From Anaerolineae bacterium (lineage in GTDB: Bacteria > Chloroflexota > Anaerolineae > JAADDB01), in NCBI GenBank assembly GCA_015486895.1, contig WFQT01000071.1:1-5061 (forward strand): a DNA stretch of 5,061 nucleotides, in the 5' to 3' direction. Numbering within the stretch: position 1 is the first letter of the stretch; each line of letters opens with the position of its first letter. Below the pieces are notes generated by a model. That model ran no database searches. It was not told the origin of the DNA and was given only the letters and a program-made list of their open reading frames with translations. The translations under genes and the position numbers were made by a program. This document shows, in pieces, positions 1-5,061 of this stretch.

Positions 1-54
1 CACAGAAAAGGCTGAATACAGAGGACATTCAGTGAAATTCCGTGTTATTCTGTG
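1..54. repeat. Nested inverted repeats at the left edge
   Basis: CACAGAA at 1-7 is the exact reverse complement of TTCTGTG at 48-54. Nested inside, CTGAAT at 12-17 pairs with ATTCAG at 27-32 across a 9-base loop. Together they could form a branched or bulged hairpin, and they overlap the tandem ATTCNGTG array. The left arm starts at base 1, so the true structure may extend outside the window. Such short arms can occur by chance, so confidence is modest. Confidence 0.35.
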
Positions 55-56
55 GC
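27..56 (+). repeat. Three tandem 10-base ATTCNGTG units upstream of dnaN
   Basis: Read in phase, the bases are ATTCAGTGAA, ATTCCGTGTT and ATTCTGTGGC: three consecutive units sharing ATTC-N-GTG with an exact 10-base period, about one DNA helical turn. The last unit continues as GGCT. A related array with a 9-base period lies on the opposite strand at 3561-3587, and its last unit (ATTCAGTGGCT) differs from this one (ATTCTGTGGCT) at one of 11 bases. The array ends 143 bases before the dnaN start codon. Function is unknown; it could be a family of dispersed intergenic repeats or phased protein-binding sites. Confidence 0.6.
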
Positions 57-71
57 TTGGCTCGCTCTGAA

Positions 72-112
72 GTTCAGAAGATTTGTAAAGATGTGAAAAG
101 GCTCTTTTGAAC
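72..112 (+). promoter_or_regulatory. Stem-loop upstream of dnaN
   Basis: GTTCAGAAGA at 72-81 pairs with TCTTTTGAAC at 103-112, giving a 10-base stem (nine Watson-Crick pairs and one G-U in RNA) with a 21-base loop. No T-run follows on either strand, so it is not a standard intrinsic terminator. The left arm overlaps a perfect 13-base palindrome, TCTGAA-G-TTCAGA at 66-78, which by itself resembles an operator. It could belong to the dnaN leader or be a protein-binding site; neither is shown. Confidence 0.35.
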
Positions 113-188
113 CACGCCCTAAAATAAAAACGCCAGAGTCCAGTAATGAACATACTTTACCGATAAAAATTCGTGACTCATCATCCTT

Positions 189-195
189 GGAGGTG
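189..195 (+). promoter_or_regulatory. Ribosome binding site that decides the dnaN start
   Basis: GGAGGTG is a near-perfect Shine-Dalgarno sequence lying 4 bases before the GTG at 200 (6 bases counted from the GGAGG core). It falls inside the extended reading frame from the upstream GTG at 173, so it argues for initiation at 200 rather than 173. Confidence 0.85.
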
Positions 196-199
196 TATC

Positions 200-1375
200 G
201 TGCACGTTGTCTGCCTGCAGGAAAACTTAGCAAAGGGACTTTCTCTCGTTGGCCGTGTTGTCTCCTCCCGCACCACATTGCCAGTTCTATCAAACATCAT
301 GGTCAAAGCGGAAGAACCGGCACAGATCCGCCTTTCTGCCACCAACCTGGATATCACTGTTAGCTGCTGGCTGGCAGCTAAGGTGGACGAAGAAGGCGCT
401 ACGACCGTGCCAGCGCGATTATTTAGCGAATTTATCAACACTTTGCCGGCCGAGCAGGTCAGCATGAGTCTATCCGTGCGCACTGAGCAATTGCATGTAT
501 CTTGCGACCGGGCAGATGCCAACTTCAAAGTGATCGATGCCTCCGAGTTCCCTATCATCCCAGAAGCAGGGGAGACCACATTGCAATTAGCTCCGCCAGT
601 GTTGCGTCAGATGATCAGCCAGGTGGTCTTCGCTTCTTCCACCGATGAAAGCCGACCTAATTTAACCGGTGTGTTACTGAATGCTCACGGTGACACACTG
701 AAGATGGTAGCAACAGATGGTTACCGTCTCTCCCTGCGCAGTACCACTTTGCCGGTAGCGGTAGCAGAGCCGACAAACGTGCTCATTCCTGCTCGTTCAT
801 TGGCAGAAGTCGGGCGAGGCGCCGCCGATGCCGATGATGAGCGAATGGCCATGATTAGCGTGACTCCGAATCGCAGCCAAGCGATTTTCCAGTTGAATGG
901 CAAAGAAGCAGACGGGAAAGGGAAAGGTAGTTTCCACCGGCTGGCGGTGGTCTCCCAACTGATAGAAGCAAATTTTCCCAAATACGAAGCTATCATTCCT
1001 AAATCACACACGGTGCGGATACAAGTGAGTACTGCCGAATTCTTGCAGGCAGCGCGACGAGCATATCTCTTCGTGCGAGATAGTAACAACATTGTGAAGC
1101 TATCTATCACCCCCGGTGATCCGGGCCGGTTGCATTTCTTCGCTTCCTCGCAGGAATTAGGTGACCACGAGAGCGAACTTGATGTCGTCGGTGAGGGGGA
1201 AGCGATGGAAATTGCGTTCAATGTGCGCTTCCTCATTGATGTCCTCTCCGTGATTGATACGCCGGAAGTGGCGTTAGAGCTCACAACGTCCAACAGGCCT
1301 GGCGTGATCAAGCCAGTCGGCAGCGGCGCCGAGGGGTTTCTCCACGTGATCATGCCAATGAATCTTAACCGGTAG
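200..1375 (+). CDS. dnaN: DNA polymerase III subunit beta (sliding clamp)
   Basis: Encodes the ring-shaped clamp that tethers DNA polymerase III and other partners to DNA during replication and repair in the cytoplasm. The 391-residue product begins MHVVCLQENLAKGLS and shows the family pattern throughout: RTTLPVLSNI near residues 24-33, TDGYRLS at 172-178, LIEANFPKYEAIIP at 254-267, and the C-terminal MPM at 385-387. TDGYR, FP and MPM correspond to the partner-binding pocket known from E. coli beta. All three clamp domains are present. It is longer than E. coli DnaN (366 residues), partly because of a Gly/Lys-rich stretch near residues 233-247. The GTG at 200 is chosen because GGAGGTG sits 4 bases upstream and the protein then starts where homologues do; the in-frame GTG at 173 would add nine unconserved residues (MTHHPWRCI) and lies upstream of that binding site. 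An intrinsic terminator follows the stop. Identification is very secure. Confidence 0.97.
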   Translation: MHVVCLQENLAKGLSLVGRVVSSRTTLPVLSNIMVKAEEPAQIRLSATNLDITVSCWLAAKVDEEGATTVPARLFSEFINTLPAEQVSMSLSVRTEQLHVSCDRADANFKVIDASEFPIIPEAGETTLQLAPPVLRQMISQVVFASSTDESRPNLTGVLLNAHGDTLKMVATDGYRLSLRSTTLPVAVAEPTNVLIPARSLAEVGRGAADADDERMAMISVTPNRSQAIFQLNGKEADGKGKGSFHRLAVVSQLIEANFPKYEAIIPKSHTVRIQVSTAEFLQAARRAYLFVRDSNNIVKLSITPGDPGRLHFFASSQELGDHESELDVVGEGEAMEIAFNVRFLIDVLSVIDTPEVALELTTSNRPGVIKPVGSGAEGFLHVIMPMNLNR

Positions 1376-1391
1376 TTTGCTTGGTATTGGC

Positions 1392-1426
1392 TTGCCTCCC
1401 CTGTGTATATGGGAGGCAACATTTTT
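1392..1426 (+). terminator. Intrinsic terminator after dnaN
   Basis: TTGCCTCCC at 1392-1400 and GGGAGGCAA at 1411-1419 form a perfect 9-base-pair stem with a 10-base loop, followed by CA and five T residues at 1422-1426. It begins 17 bases after the dnaN stop, the expected place for a Rho-independent terminator. It ends only 31 bases before the ATG chosen for the downstream transporter, and its 3' arm carries GGGAGG, a Shine-Dalgarno-like sequence. It could therefore also limit expression of the transporter by attenuation or by masking a ribosome binding site. Confidence 0.8.
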
Positions 1427-1457
1427 GTTCCCCTCCGGCAAAGAAGCTGGTTCAAGG

Positions 1458-2777
1458 ATGGAAACACCCCAACATAGGCCCCTCACCGCAACAGAGAGAC
1501 GCAATCATGTATTGATGTTGTTTTACAGCAGCAGCAATCGCGTCTCTTTTAATCTTTTAACCCCCTCATTAGTGTTGGCCGTGCTGGTGCGGGCTTTGGG
1601 TGGCTCTGACTTCTTGGTGGGAGTGTTGACTAATTTGCGGCTGCTGAGCAATTTCGTCTGGCCGCTGTTGGTATCAGCTTACCTGGTGCGCCACGCTGGG
1701 CGCAAGTACATTCTAGCCGGCATTCAAACGGGGAAGGCTGTCATTTATCTCGTGCTGGCCTTGCTGATCGTACTGGTCGGGAACTCCCACCCCGGCTATG
1801 TCCTGGGAGCGCTCTTTGTCATTCTCTCCATTGATGCGATCCTCAAGATGGCTTCTCAGGTCGTGCGCTTAGATTTATTGGGACAGCTTTTCCCTGAGTG
1901 GGGGCAGACACTCTTTTTCGCTAATGACCAGCTTTTAGCCGGGATCTTTGGCATCGTTATCGGCTTTGTGATTAGCGCCGTGTTGCGTCACGATGCCAGC
2001 AATCACGTACCTTTAGTACGTTATGCTTATTTGATTTATATTGCTATCGGGGCACTGCTGGTTTCCCTTGCCGGCGTGGCTCTTGTGCGCGAGCCCTCGG
2101 GGGCATTGTCGCAGCGCGGGAAAGTGTCTGTGCGCGAACAGCTTCGTTCCGGCTGGCAGATATTCCGGCGCAATCGGAATTACCGCTATTTCTTGCTGAC
2201 CCGGGTCAGTTTGCCCCTGTATCATATTGCTTCTCCTTTCTACATTGTCTTTGCCACCGAAGTATTGCATGTCCCTCCTATGATGGTTGGCTACTACATT
2301 ACCATCCAGGTCGGCTCTAATCTACTGACGAACTTTTTGTGGCGGTGGATTGACCAGCACTGGGGCACCCAGTGGGTCATGAAGTCGGCTATGTCCGTTA
2401 CTATGGTCGCTCCTCTACTGGCTATTGGCCTCCCGCCGTTGATGGCGCATGCGCAATGGTCGCAGATAGTAGTGAACTGGGCTTTCGGCTTAGTATATTT
2501 TACTTTTGGCGGTGCTATGAGCGGCCGCATCATTGCCATTCAAGGTTTGCTCCTGCAGGTTAGCCGGGAGGAGCCCGAGTTGCGCCCTACTTACATCGCT
2601 TTTGCCAATACTATGCAAGCGTTTTTTGGCATCAGTGCCTTGTGGGGTGGGTTAGTGGTGCATTACCTGGGATATGATGCTGTTTTCGCAATGGCGATTC
2701 TCTTTGCTTTTTGGGGTGTTTACAACGTGTATCACATCCACCTGTCGCCATTAGCCACTAAGGTGTCAACAGCTTGA
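1458..2777 (+). CDS. Major facilitator superfamily (MFS) transporter
   Basis: A 439-residue integral membrane protein, the normal length for a 12-helix MFS carrier; substrate unknown. Hydrophobic segments lie near residues 30-47, 55-75, 84-107, 113-131, 157-177, 189-209, 246-271, 275-295, 306-331, 337-365, 380-404 and 406-427. A charged cytoplasmic loop (about 210-245) separates the two halves. The loop between helices 2 and 3 reads VRHAGRKYIL (residues 77-86), matching the R-x-G-R-K core of MFS motif A. Before helix 11 the sequence ELRPTYIAFANT (374-385) resembles a segment seen in uncharacterised bacterial MFS proteins. ATG 1458 is chosen because it gives a short cytoplasmic tail and avoids the terminator, but its ribosome binding site is poor (AAGG abutting ATG). 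TTG at 1425, 8 bases after GGGAGG, is an alternative giving 450 residues. The 3' end overlaps the convergent lipoprotein gene by 20 bases. The family is clear; drug, sugar or other export cannot be told apart. Confidence 0.88.
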   Translation: METPQHRPLTATERRNHVLMLFYSSSNRVSFNLLTPSLVLAVLVRALGGSDFLVGVLTNLRLLSNFVWPLLVSAYLVRHAGRKYILAGIQTGKAVIYLVLALLIVLVGNSHPGYVLGALFVILSIDAILKMASQVVRLDLLGQLFPEWGQTLFFANDQLLAGIFGIVIGFVISAVLRHDASNHVPLVRYAYLIYIAIGALLVSLAGVALVREPSGALSQRGKVSVREQLRSGWQIFRRNRNYRYFLLTRVSLPLYHIASPFYIVFATEVLHVPPMMVGYYITIQVGSNLLTNFLWRWIDQHWGTQWVMKSAMSVTMVAPLLAIGLPPLMAHAQWSQIVVNWAFGLVYFTFGGAMSGRIIAIQGLLLQVSREEPELRPTYIAFANTMQAFFGISALWGGLVVHYLGYDAVFAMAILFAFWGVYNVYHIHLSPLATKVSTA

Positions 2778-3486
2778 GCCAGCGGTCTTCGTTGTCCCCT
2801 TCAGCAAGCCAACCACTGTTGCCATCGGCCGCCTTGGCATGCCACCAGTGATACCCTTCACGTGCTACCGGCCCTTCGATGATGGTCAATTTGCTGCCTG
2901 GTGGGTAGCGACGTAATGTTTCAGCAAAACGACTGGGCGTTTGGTGCATAGCGAGCCAGGAAGCCCCCTGAGTGATCACAACAACTGTCCGGCCGGGGGC
3001 AATTTGACCCGGCAAGGGAGTCGGCGTTACCATTGGCAAAGCGATCAGCCATTGATCCGTGGCATCTCCCTCGGCTATCCAGCCTAATAGGCCGTAGCCA
3101 TCATCAACAAGCCACCATGTGTAGCCGTCCGCTTCTCGTGGGCCGTCCTTGATCGTTACGGTAGCGTGCGGCGGCAGCTTACCGATGAGCGTGCTGTGGG
3201 ATGTCGGTTTGGAGCGGACGTTGAGATCTCGGCGGGAAACGATCCATCCTTGCCCGCCAATAGGGAGGTGGGGGGTAGATGTTGCCGTGGGCAGCAGCAC
3301 GATGATGGTCGGCCGGACATTGACTGTAAGTGTCGCCGTGGCCGTCGGCTTGCTGGTGGCTTTCACCGGCTTTGTAGCCGTTGGCGATGGGGTAGGACGC
3401 ACCGCCGGCGCGAAAGAGCCGCAGGCGAAAGCAGGTAAGGAGAAGAGGCCGGCTAAAAGCAGTAGGAAAAAGCGTCGGTGTGGCAT
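2758..3486 (-). CDS. Predicted lipoprotein with Thr/Pro stalk and two SH3b repeats
   Basis: A 242-residue exported protein. The N-terminus MPHRR, the hydrophobic run FFLLLLAGLFSLPAFA and Cys22 form a signal peptide with a plausible lipobox (AFAC), suggesting a lipid-anchored surface protein. Residues about 30-73 are a Thr/Pro/Ala-rich stalk. Two bacterial SH3-like domains follow at about 80-148 and 166-240, joined by a second Thr/Pro linker (VTPTPLPG, 153-160). The first has the canonical DLNVRSKP; in the second the matching position reads WLAMHQTP. Both contain a GY-x-WW motif and end GW-x-AEGD-xx-D-x-WL, so they look like an internal duplication. SH3b domains commonly bind cell wall peptides or mediate protein contacts; no enzyme domain is present here. 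The ATG at 3486 is chosen because AAGGAAGGA lies 8 bases upstream and the signal peptide begins there; in-frame starts at 3510 and 3573 put unconserved residues before it. Role unknown. Confidence 0.85.
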   Translation of the reverse strand: MPHRRFFLLLLAGLFSLPAFACGSFAPAVRPTPSPTATKPVKATSKPTATATLTVNVRPTIIVLLPTATSTPHLPIGGQGWIVSRRDLNVRSKPTSHSTLIGKLPPHATVTIKDGPREADGYTWWLVDDGYGLLGWIAEGDATDQWLIALPMVTPTPLPGQIAPGRTVVVITQGASWLAMHQTPSRFAETLRRYPPGSKLTIIEGPVAREGYHWWHAKAADGNSGWLAEGDNEDRWLKLLTP

Positions 3487-3494
3487 GAGGCTGT

Positions 3495-3504
3495 TCCTTC
3501 CTTT
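3495..3504 (-). promoter_or_regulatory. Ribosome binding site that decides the lipoprotein start
   Basis: On the minus strand AAAGGAAGGA ends 8 bases before the ATG at 3486. This supports that ATG, immediately ahead of the signal peptide, over the upstream ATG at 3510, which precedes this site. Confidence 0.7.
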
Positions 3505-3560
3505 GCTCATGACTGGAGTCTGGCGAAAATGAAATTTTGGGCTCAGCAAGGCTACTTGAG

Positions 3561-3587
3561 CCACTGAATACACAGATTACCCAGATT
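3561..3587 (-). repeat. Three tandem 9-base AATCTGTGT-type units
   Basis: On the minus strand the bases read AATCTGGGT, AATCTGTGT, ATTCAGTGG: three consecutive 9-base units. The last continues to ATTCAGTGGCT, which matches 10 of 11 bases of the end of the array at 27-56. As upstream of dnaN, the array reads in the direction of the gene it precedes, here ending 74 bases before the lipoprotein start. Further single copies lie on the plus strand of the same gap: AATCTGTG at 3679-3686, preceded by a weaker TTTGTGA, and GATTTTGTGGG at 3616-3626. Confidence 0.55.
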
Positions 3588-3636
3588 GTGCTGGTTTCTG
3601 ATCTGATTTCCCATCGATTTTGTGGGTTTCCTTGCT

Positions 3637-3664
3637 ATTATGTGGCCGGAACGAAAAACGTCAG
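3637..3664 (-). promoter_or_regulatory. Possible sigma-70-type promoter for the lipoprotein gene
   Basis: On the minus strand CTGACG (3664-3659; four of six matches to TTGACA) is followed after 16 bases by CATAAT (3642-3637; five of six matches to TATAAT). Transcription would start near 3630, leaving a leader of roughly 145 bases that contains the AATCTGTG-type repeats. This was matched by eye against the E. coli consensus, so it is only a candidate. Confidence 0.3.
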
Positions 3665-3670
3665 TGTCTA

Positions 3671-3686
3671 GTTTGTGAAATCTGTG
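3671..3686 (+). repeat. Inverted partner copy of the AATCTGTG repeat
   Basis: GTTTGTGA followed by AATCTGTG on the plus strand gives two adjacent units of the same motif family. AATCTGTG (3679-3686) is identical to bases 3578-3571 read on the minus strand, so the gap holds copies in both orientations about 100 bases apart. This may be a decayed repeat element with inverted ends or chance similarity between short AT-rich words. Confidence 0.35.
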
Positions 3687-3806
3687 CCGCCCCAAATATT
3701 AGCCCAGACGCGAAACCCAAGCCGAATCAGAGGATACCCGGTAGACTGCACGGCAACTTCAGCTCCGGGTAGTTGTTAAGGCTCGTGAGTAACTGTTTTG
3801 CCGGCA

Positions 3807-5061
3807 TTATTCCTGGGCTTTCTGTAAACCGGGTGCAATCCGCGGCCGGGCAGACAGGACTTCCTCCCGGCGCAGGATCACTTGCCCCGGATGGCCGCCC
3901 GGCATTCGTTTGACGTCACGAACGCGGCAGGTTTGCACTTCCACAAGCGCTTCCCCCCGGCCGGACGAGAAATGGGCTGCCAAGTCTGCCACCTGCTGGC
4001 GCGTTTCCGGGGTGACCGGCCGGCCACCATTGCGCAAAACCACGTGGGCGCCGGGGAGGTTACGGGCATGGAACCAGGTATCGTCCGGGGAAGCCTGGTG
4101 AAAAGTGACCATCTCGTTTTGTCGGGCGTTGCGTCCCACCCAAACAACATACCCCTCGGCGGTGTGGAATTGCCGCGGCCCAGAATGATCGGGGGTAATC
4201 TTCCGCGGCCGTTTGTAGCCGCTCATAGCAGCCAACGCTTGTTCCACGCCGGCGATTTGAGGTGCGTTCTCTGCTTCTTGCAAGTCCACACTGAGTTGGT
4301 CCAGGTAAGCTAAATCGCGCTGCACCTGCCGCAAATGGGGCGGCACTACTTCTAAAGCACGTTTCGCTTTGCGGTAACGACGGTAATAGCGCTGAGCGTT
4401 CTCCACTGGAGAAAGGGTTGGCTCCAGAGGGATGATCAGTGGCCCTTGTTCCGTTTCCACCGGCAGTTCTTTTTGTCCTGCTTTGACCCGCGACGCCGAC
4501 GCCAGAAGCCAATCTCCCATGAGCCGCCAACGCTGCATTTCTCCCTTCGCAGCTATTTCCTGCTGCAAATTGCCTTGCAGCCGGGTCAGCCGACGGCGGA
4601 CAACAGCAATTTCCCCGGCGACGGCTCCTCGCTGGGCGCGGTACGGATCCCCCGCGCCTAAGCTTTGCCGCCAGCGGGCCAGCGCTAAGCTCATAGAAGG
4701 CAAGGGTGCTGTCTCTTCGGCGCAGTCCAGCGGGTAAGGCGCCGCTGCCAATACCCGATCCCCTGCTACGGCGATGGTGGGTTGCCAGCGATTGTTGCTC
4801 CAGCGGTCGAGCAGGGCGGTGAGAACGGCGATGACTTTCTCGGAAGCCACTTCCTTTGCCAGCGCGGTTTCCCGCCCGGCACTGCGACAGGAAATTTCCT
4901 GGGCGAACAGCGGGCTGACTCCAGACGCGTTTTGGACCAGTAGCCGCCAAAAAGGGACATCCGGAGCCTCGGCAATCCAGCGGCTCACCATTTCGGCGTT
5001 AAGTTGCCATGGCAGGGGATGTTGTAAGGGGGGTGGAGGTGTGTATATGGCGCCGGGCAGG
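3807..5061 (-). CDS. rqcH: RqcH/NFACT-family ribosome quality control protein, 5' end outside the window
   Basis: Bacterial homologue of Rqc2/NEMF, once annotated as fibronectin-binding protein A. In B. subtilis, RqcH binds the obstructed 50S subunit and recruits alanyl-tRNA to add an alanine tail that marks stalled peptides for degradation. The window holds 417 codons ending in TAA at 3807; the frame is open to the right edge, so perhaps the first 150 residues of a family usually near 570 are missing. Counting from the first full visible codon: LPGAIYTPPPPLQ (1-13) closes the N-terminal NFACT domain, GVSPLFAQEI (47-56) is in the helix-hairpin-helix region, charged helices near 140-187 and 219-280 fit the coiled-coil arms, and LSPVENAQ (216-223) is the family motif between them. 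The NFACT-R domain (about 297-405) has VGRNARQNEMVT (308-319), WFHARNLPGAHVV (329-341) and VKRMPGGHPGQV (383-394). The internal ATG at 4991 is not the start, since conserved sequence continues upstream. No frameshift is seen. Confidence 0.9.
   Translation of the reverse strand, partial: LPGAIYTPPPPLQHPLPWQLNAEMVSRWIAEAPDVPFWRLLVQNASGVSPLFAQEISCRSAGRETALAKEVASEKVIAVLTALLDRWSNNRWQPTIAVAGDRVLAAAPYPLDCAEETAPLPSMSLALARWRQSLGAGDPYRAQRGAVAGEIAVVRRRLTRLQGNLQQEIAAKGEMQRWRLMGDWLLASASRVKAGQKELPVETEQGPLIIPLEPTLSPVENAQRYYRRYRKAKRALEVVPPHLRQVQRDLAYLDQLSVDLQEAENAPQIAGVEQALAAMSGYKRPRKITPDHSGPRQFHTAEGYVVWVGRNARQNEMVTFHQASPDDTWFHARNLPGAHVVLRNGGRPVTPETRQQVADLAAHFSSGRGEALVEVQTCRVRDVKRMPGGHPGQVILRREEVLSARPRIAPGLQKAQE

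Larger units (their letters stand above)
3487..3806. other. 320-base non-coding gap between rqcH and the lipoprotein gene
   Basis: No convincing gene lies here on either strand. The half nearest the lipoprotein gene carries its ribosome binding site, the tandem AATCTGTG-type repeats and a candidate promoter. The half nearest rqcH has a 7-base-pair GC-rich inverted repeat (TACCCGG 3735-3741, CCGGGTA 3765-3771, 23-base loop) about 35 bases past the rqcH stop. No T-run follows it on the minus strand, so it is not a clear intrinsic terminator. I saw no tRNA, riboswitch or attachment-site signature. Confidence 0.6.

Noticed and set aside
89..100. DnaA box-like TGTGAAAAG near 93-101
   Set aside because: It has two mismatches to TGTGNATAA and stands alone, with no cluster around it.
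82..170. Promoter for dnaN
   Set aside because: Single elements such as TTGAAC (107-112), TAAAAT (120-125) and an A-rich stretch at 162-170 are present, but no -35/-10 pair has acceptable spacing, so I do not call one.
1377..1457. TTG at 1377 as the start of the transporter
   Set aside because: It begins one base after the dnaN stop and would translate straight through the terminator hairpin, adding residues unlike an MFS N-terminus.
721..1467. Long open frame (248 codons) antisense to dnaN
   Set aside because: It lies opposite a fully conserved dnaN, its translation is low-complexity Ser/Arg/Pro-rich with no recognisable domain, and it runs through the terminator hairpin.
3149..3532. Plus-strand open frame of 127 codons opposite the lipoprotein gene
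   Set aside because: It mirrors the Thr/Pro stalk and signal peptide on the real strand, giving a Val/Gly/Arg-rich product with no good ribosome binding site or domain.
3487..3573. Extended N-terminus of the lipoprotein from GTG at 3573 or ATG at 3510
   Set aside because: The extension lies within the intergenic repeat and the ribosome binding site region, and it would place unrelated residues ahead of a clear signal peptide.
3735..3771. Terminator for rqcH
   Set aside because: The 7-base-pair stem is perfect, but the 23-base loop is long and no T-run follows on the minus strand, so I only describe it within the intergenic entry.
4060..4950. Open frame of 296 codons on the same strand as rqcH in another frame
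   Set aside because: The rqcH frame has conserved family motifs throughout this stretch. The alternative translation is Arg/Gly/Ala-rich, as expected for a shadow frame in GC-rich coding DNA.

Overview
This window looks like ordinary chromosomal DNA from a bacterium, most likely a member of the Chloroflexota (Anaerolineae or Caldilineae type). That assignment is an inference from three things. The surface protein has long Thr/Pro linkers (PTPSPTATKP, VTPTPLPG) next to bacterial SH3 repeats. The sliding clamp begins CLQENLAKGLS. The RqcH homologue carries an LPGAIYTPPPPLQ motif. No phage, plasmid, transposase, CRISPR, tRNA or rRNA signal is visible.

Layout. Positions 1-199 are non-coding and rich in short repeats and inverted repeats. 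dnaN (DNA polymerase III sliding clamp, 200-1375, +) follows, starting at a GTG with a strong ribosome binding site. A well-formed intrinsic terminator hairpin (1392-1426) sits just after it. A 12-helix major facilitator superfamily transporter follows (1458-2777, +). Its last 20 bases overlap, tail to tail, the end of a gene on the other strand. That gene (2758-3486, -) encodes a predicted lipoprotein with two SH3b repeats behind a Thr/Pro-rich stalk. A 320-base non-coding gap (3487-3806) holds short degenerate repeats and a possible promoter. The rest of the window (3807-5061, -) is the C-terminal three quarters or so of an RqcH/NFACT-family ribosome quality control protein, cut by the window edge.

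How the genes relate. The window has two converging units: dnaN and the transporter read rightward, rqcH and the SH3 lipoprotein read leftward. dnaN and rqcH are housekeeping genes for replication and rescue of stalled ribosomes. The transporter and lipoprotein are envelope proteins of unknown substrate and partner. I see no evidence that the four form one pathway.

The most interesting material is between the genes. A short phased tandem repeat (ATTCNGTG units, 9-10 base period) lies upstream of both dnaN and the lipoprotein gene, in the same orientation relative to each. The hairpin after dnaN carries, in its 3' arm, a Shine-Dalgarno-like GGGAGG placed correctly for a possible TTG start of the transporter. 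I did not find a convincing undescribed multi-gene system.
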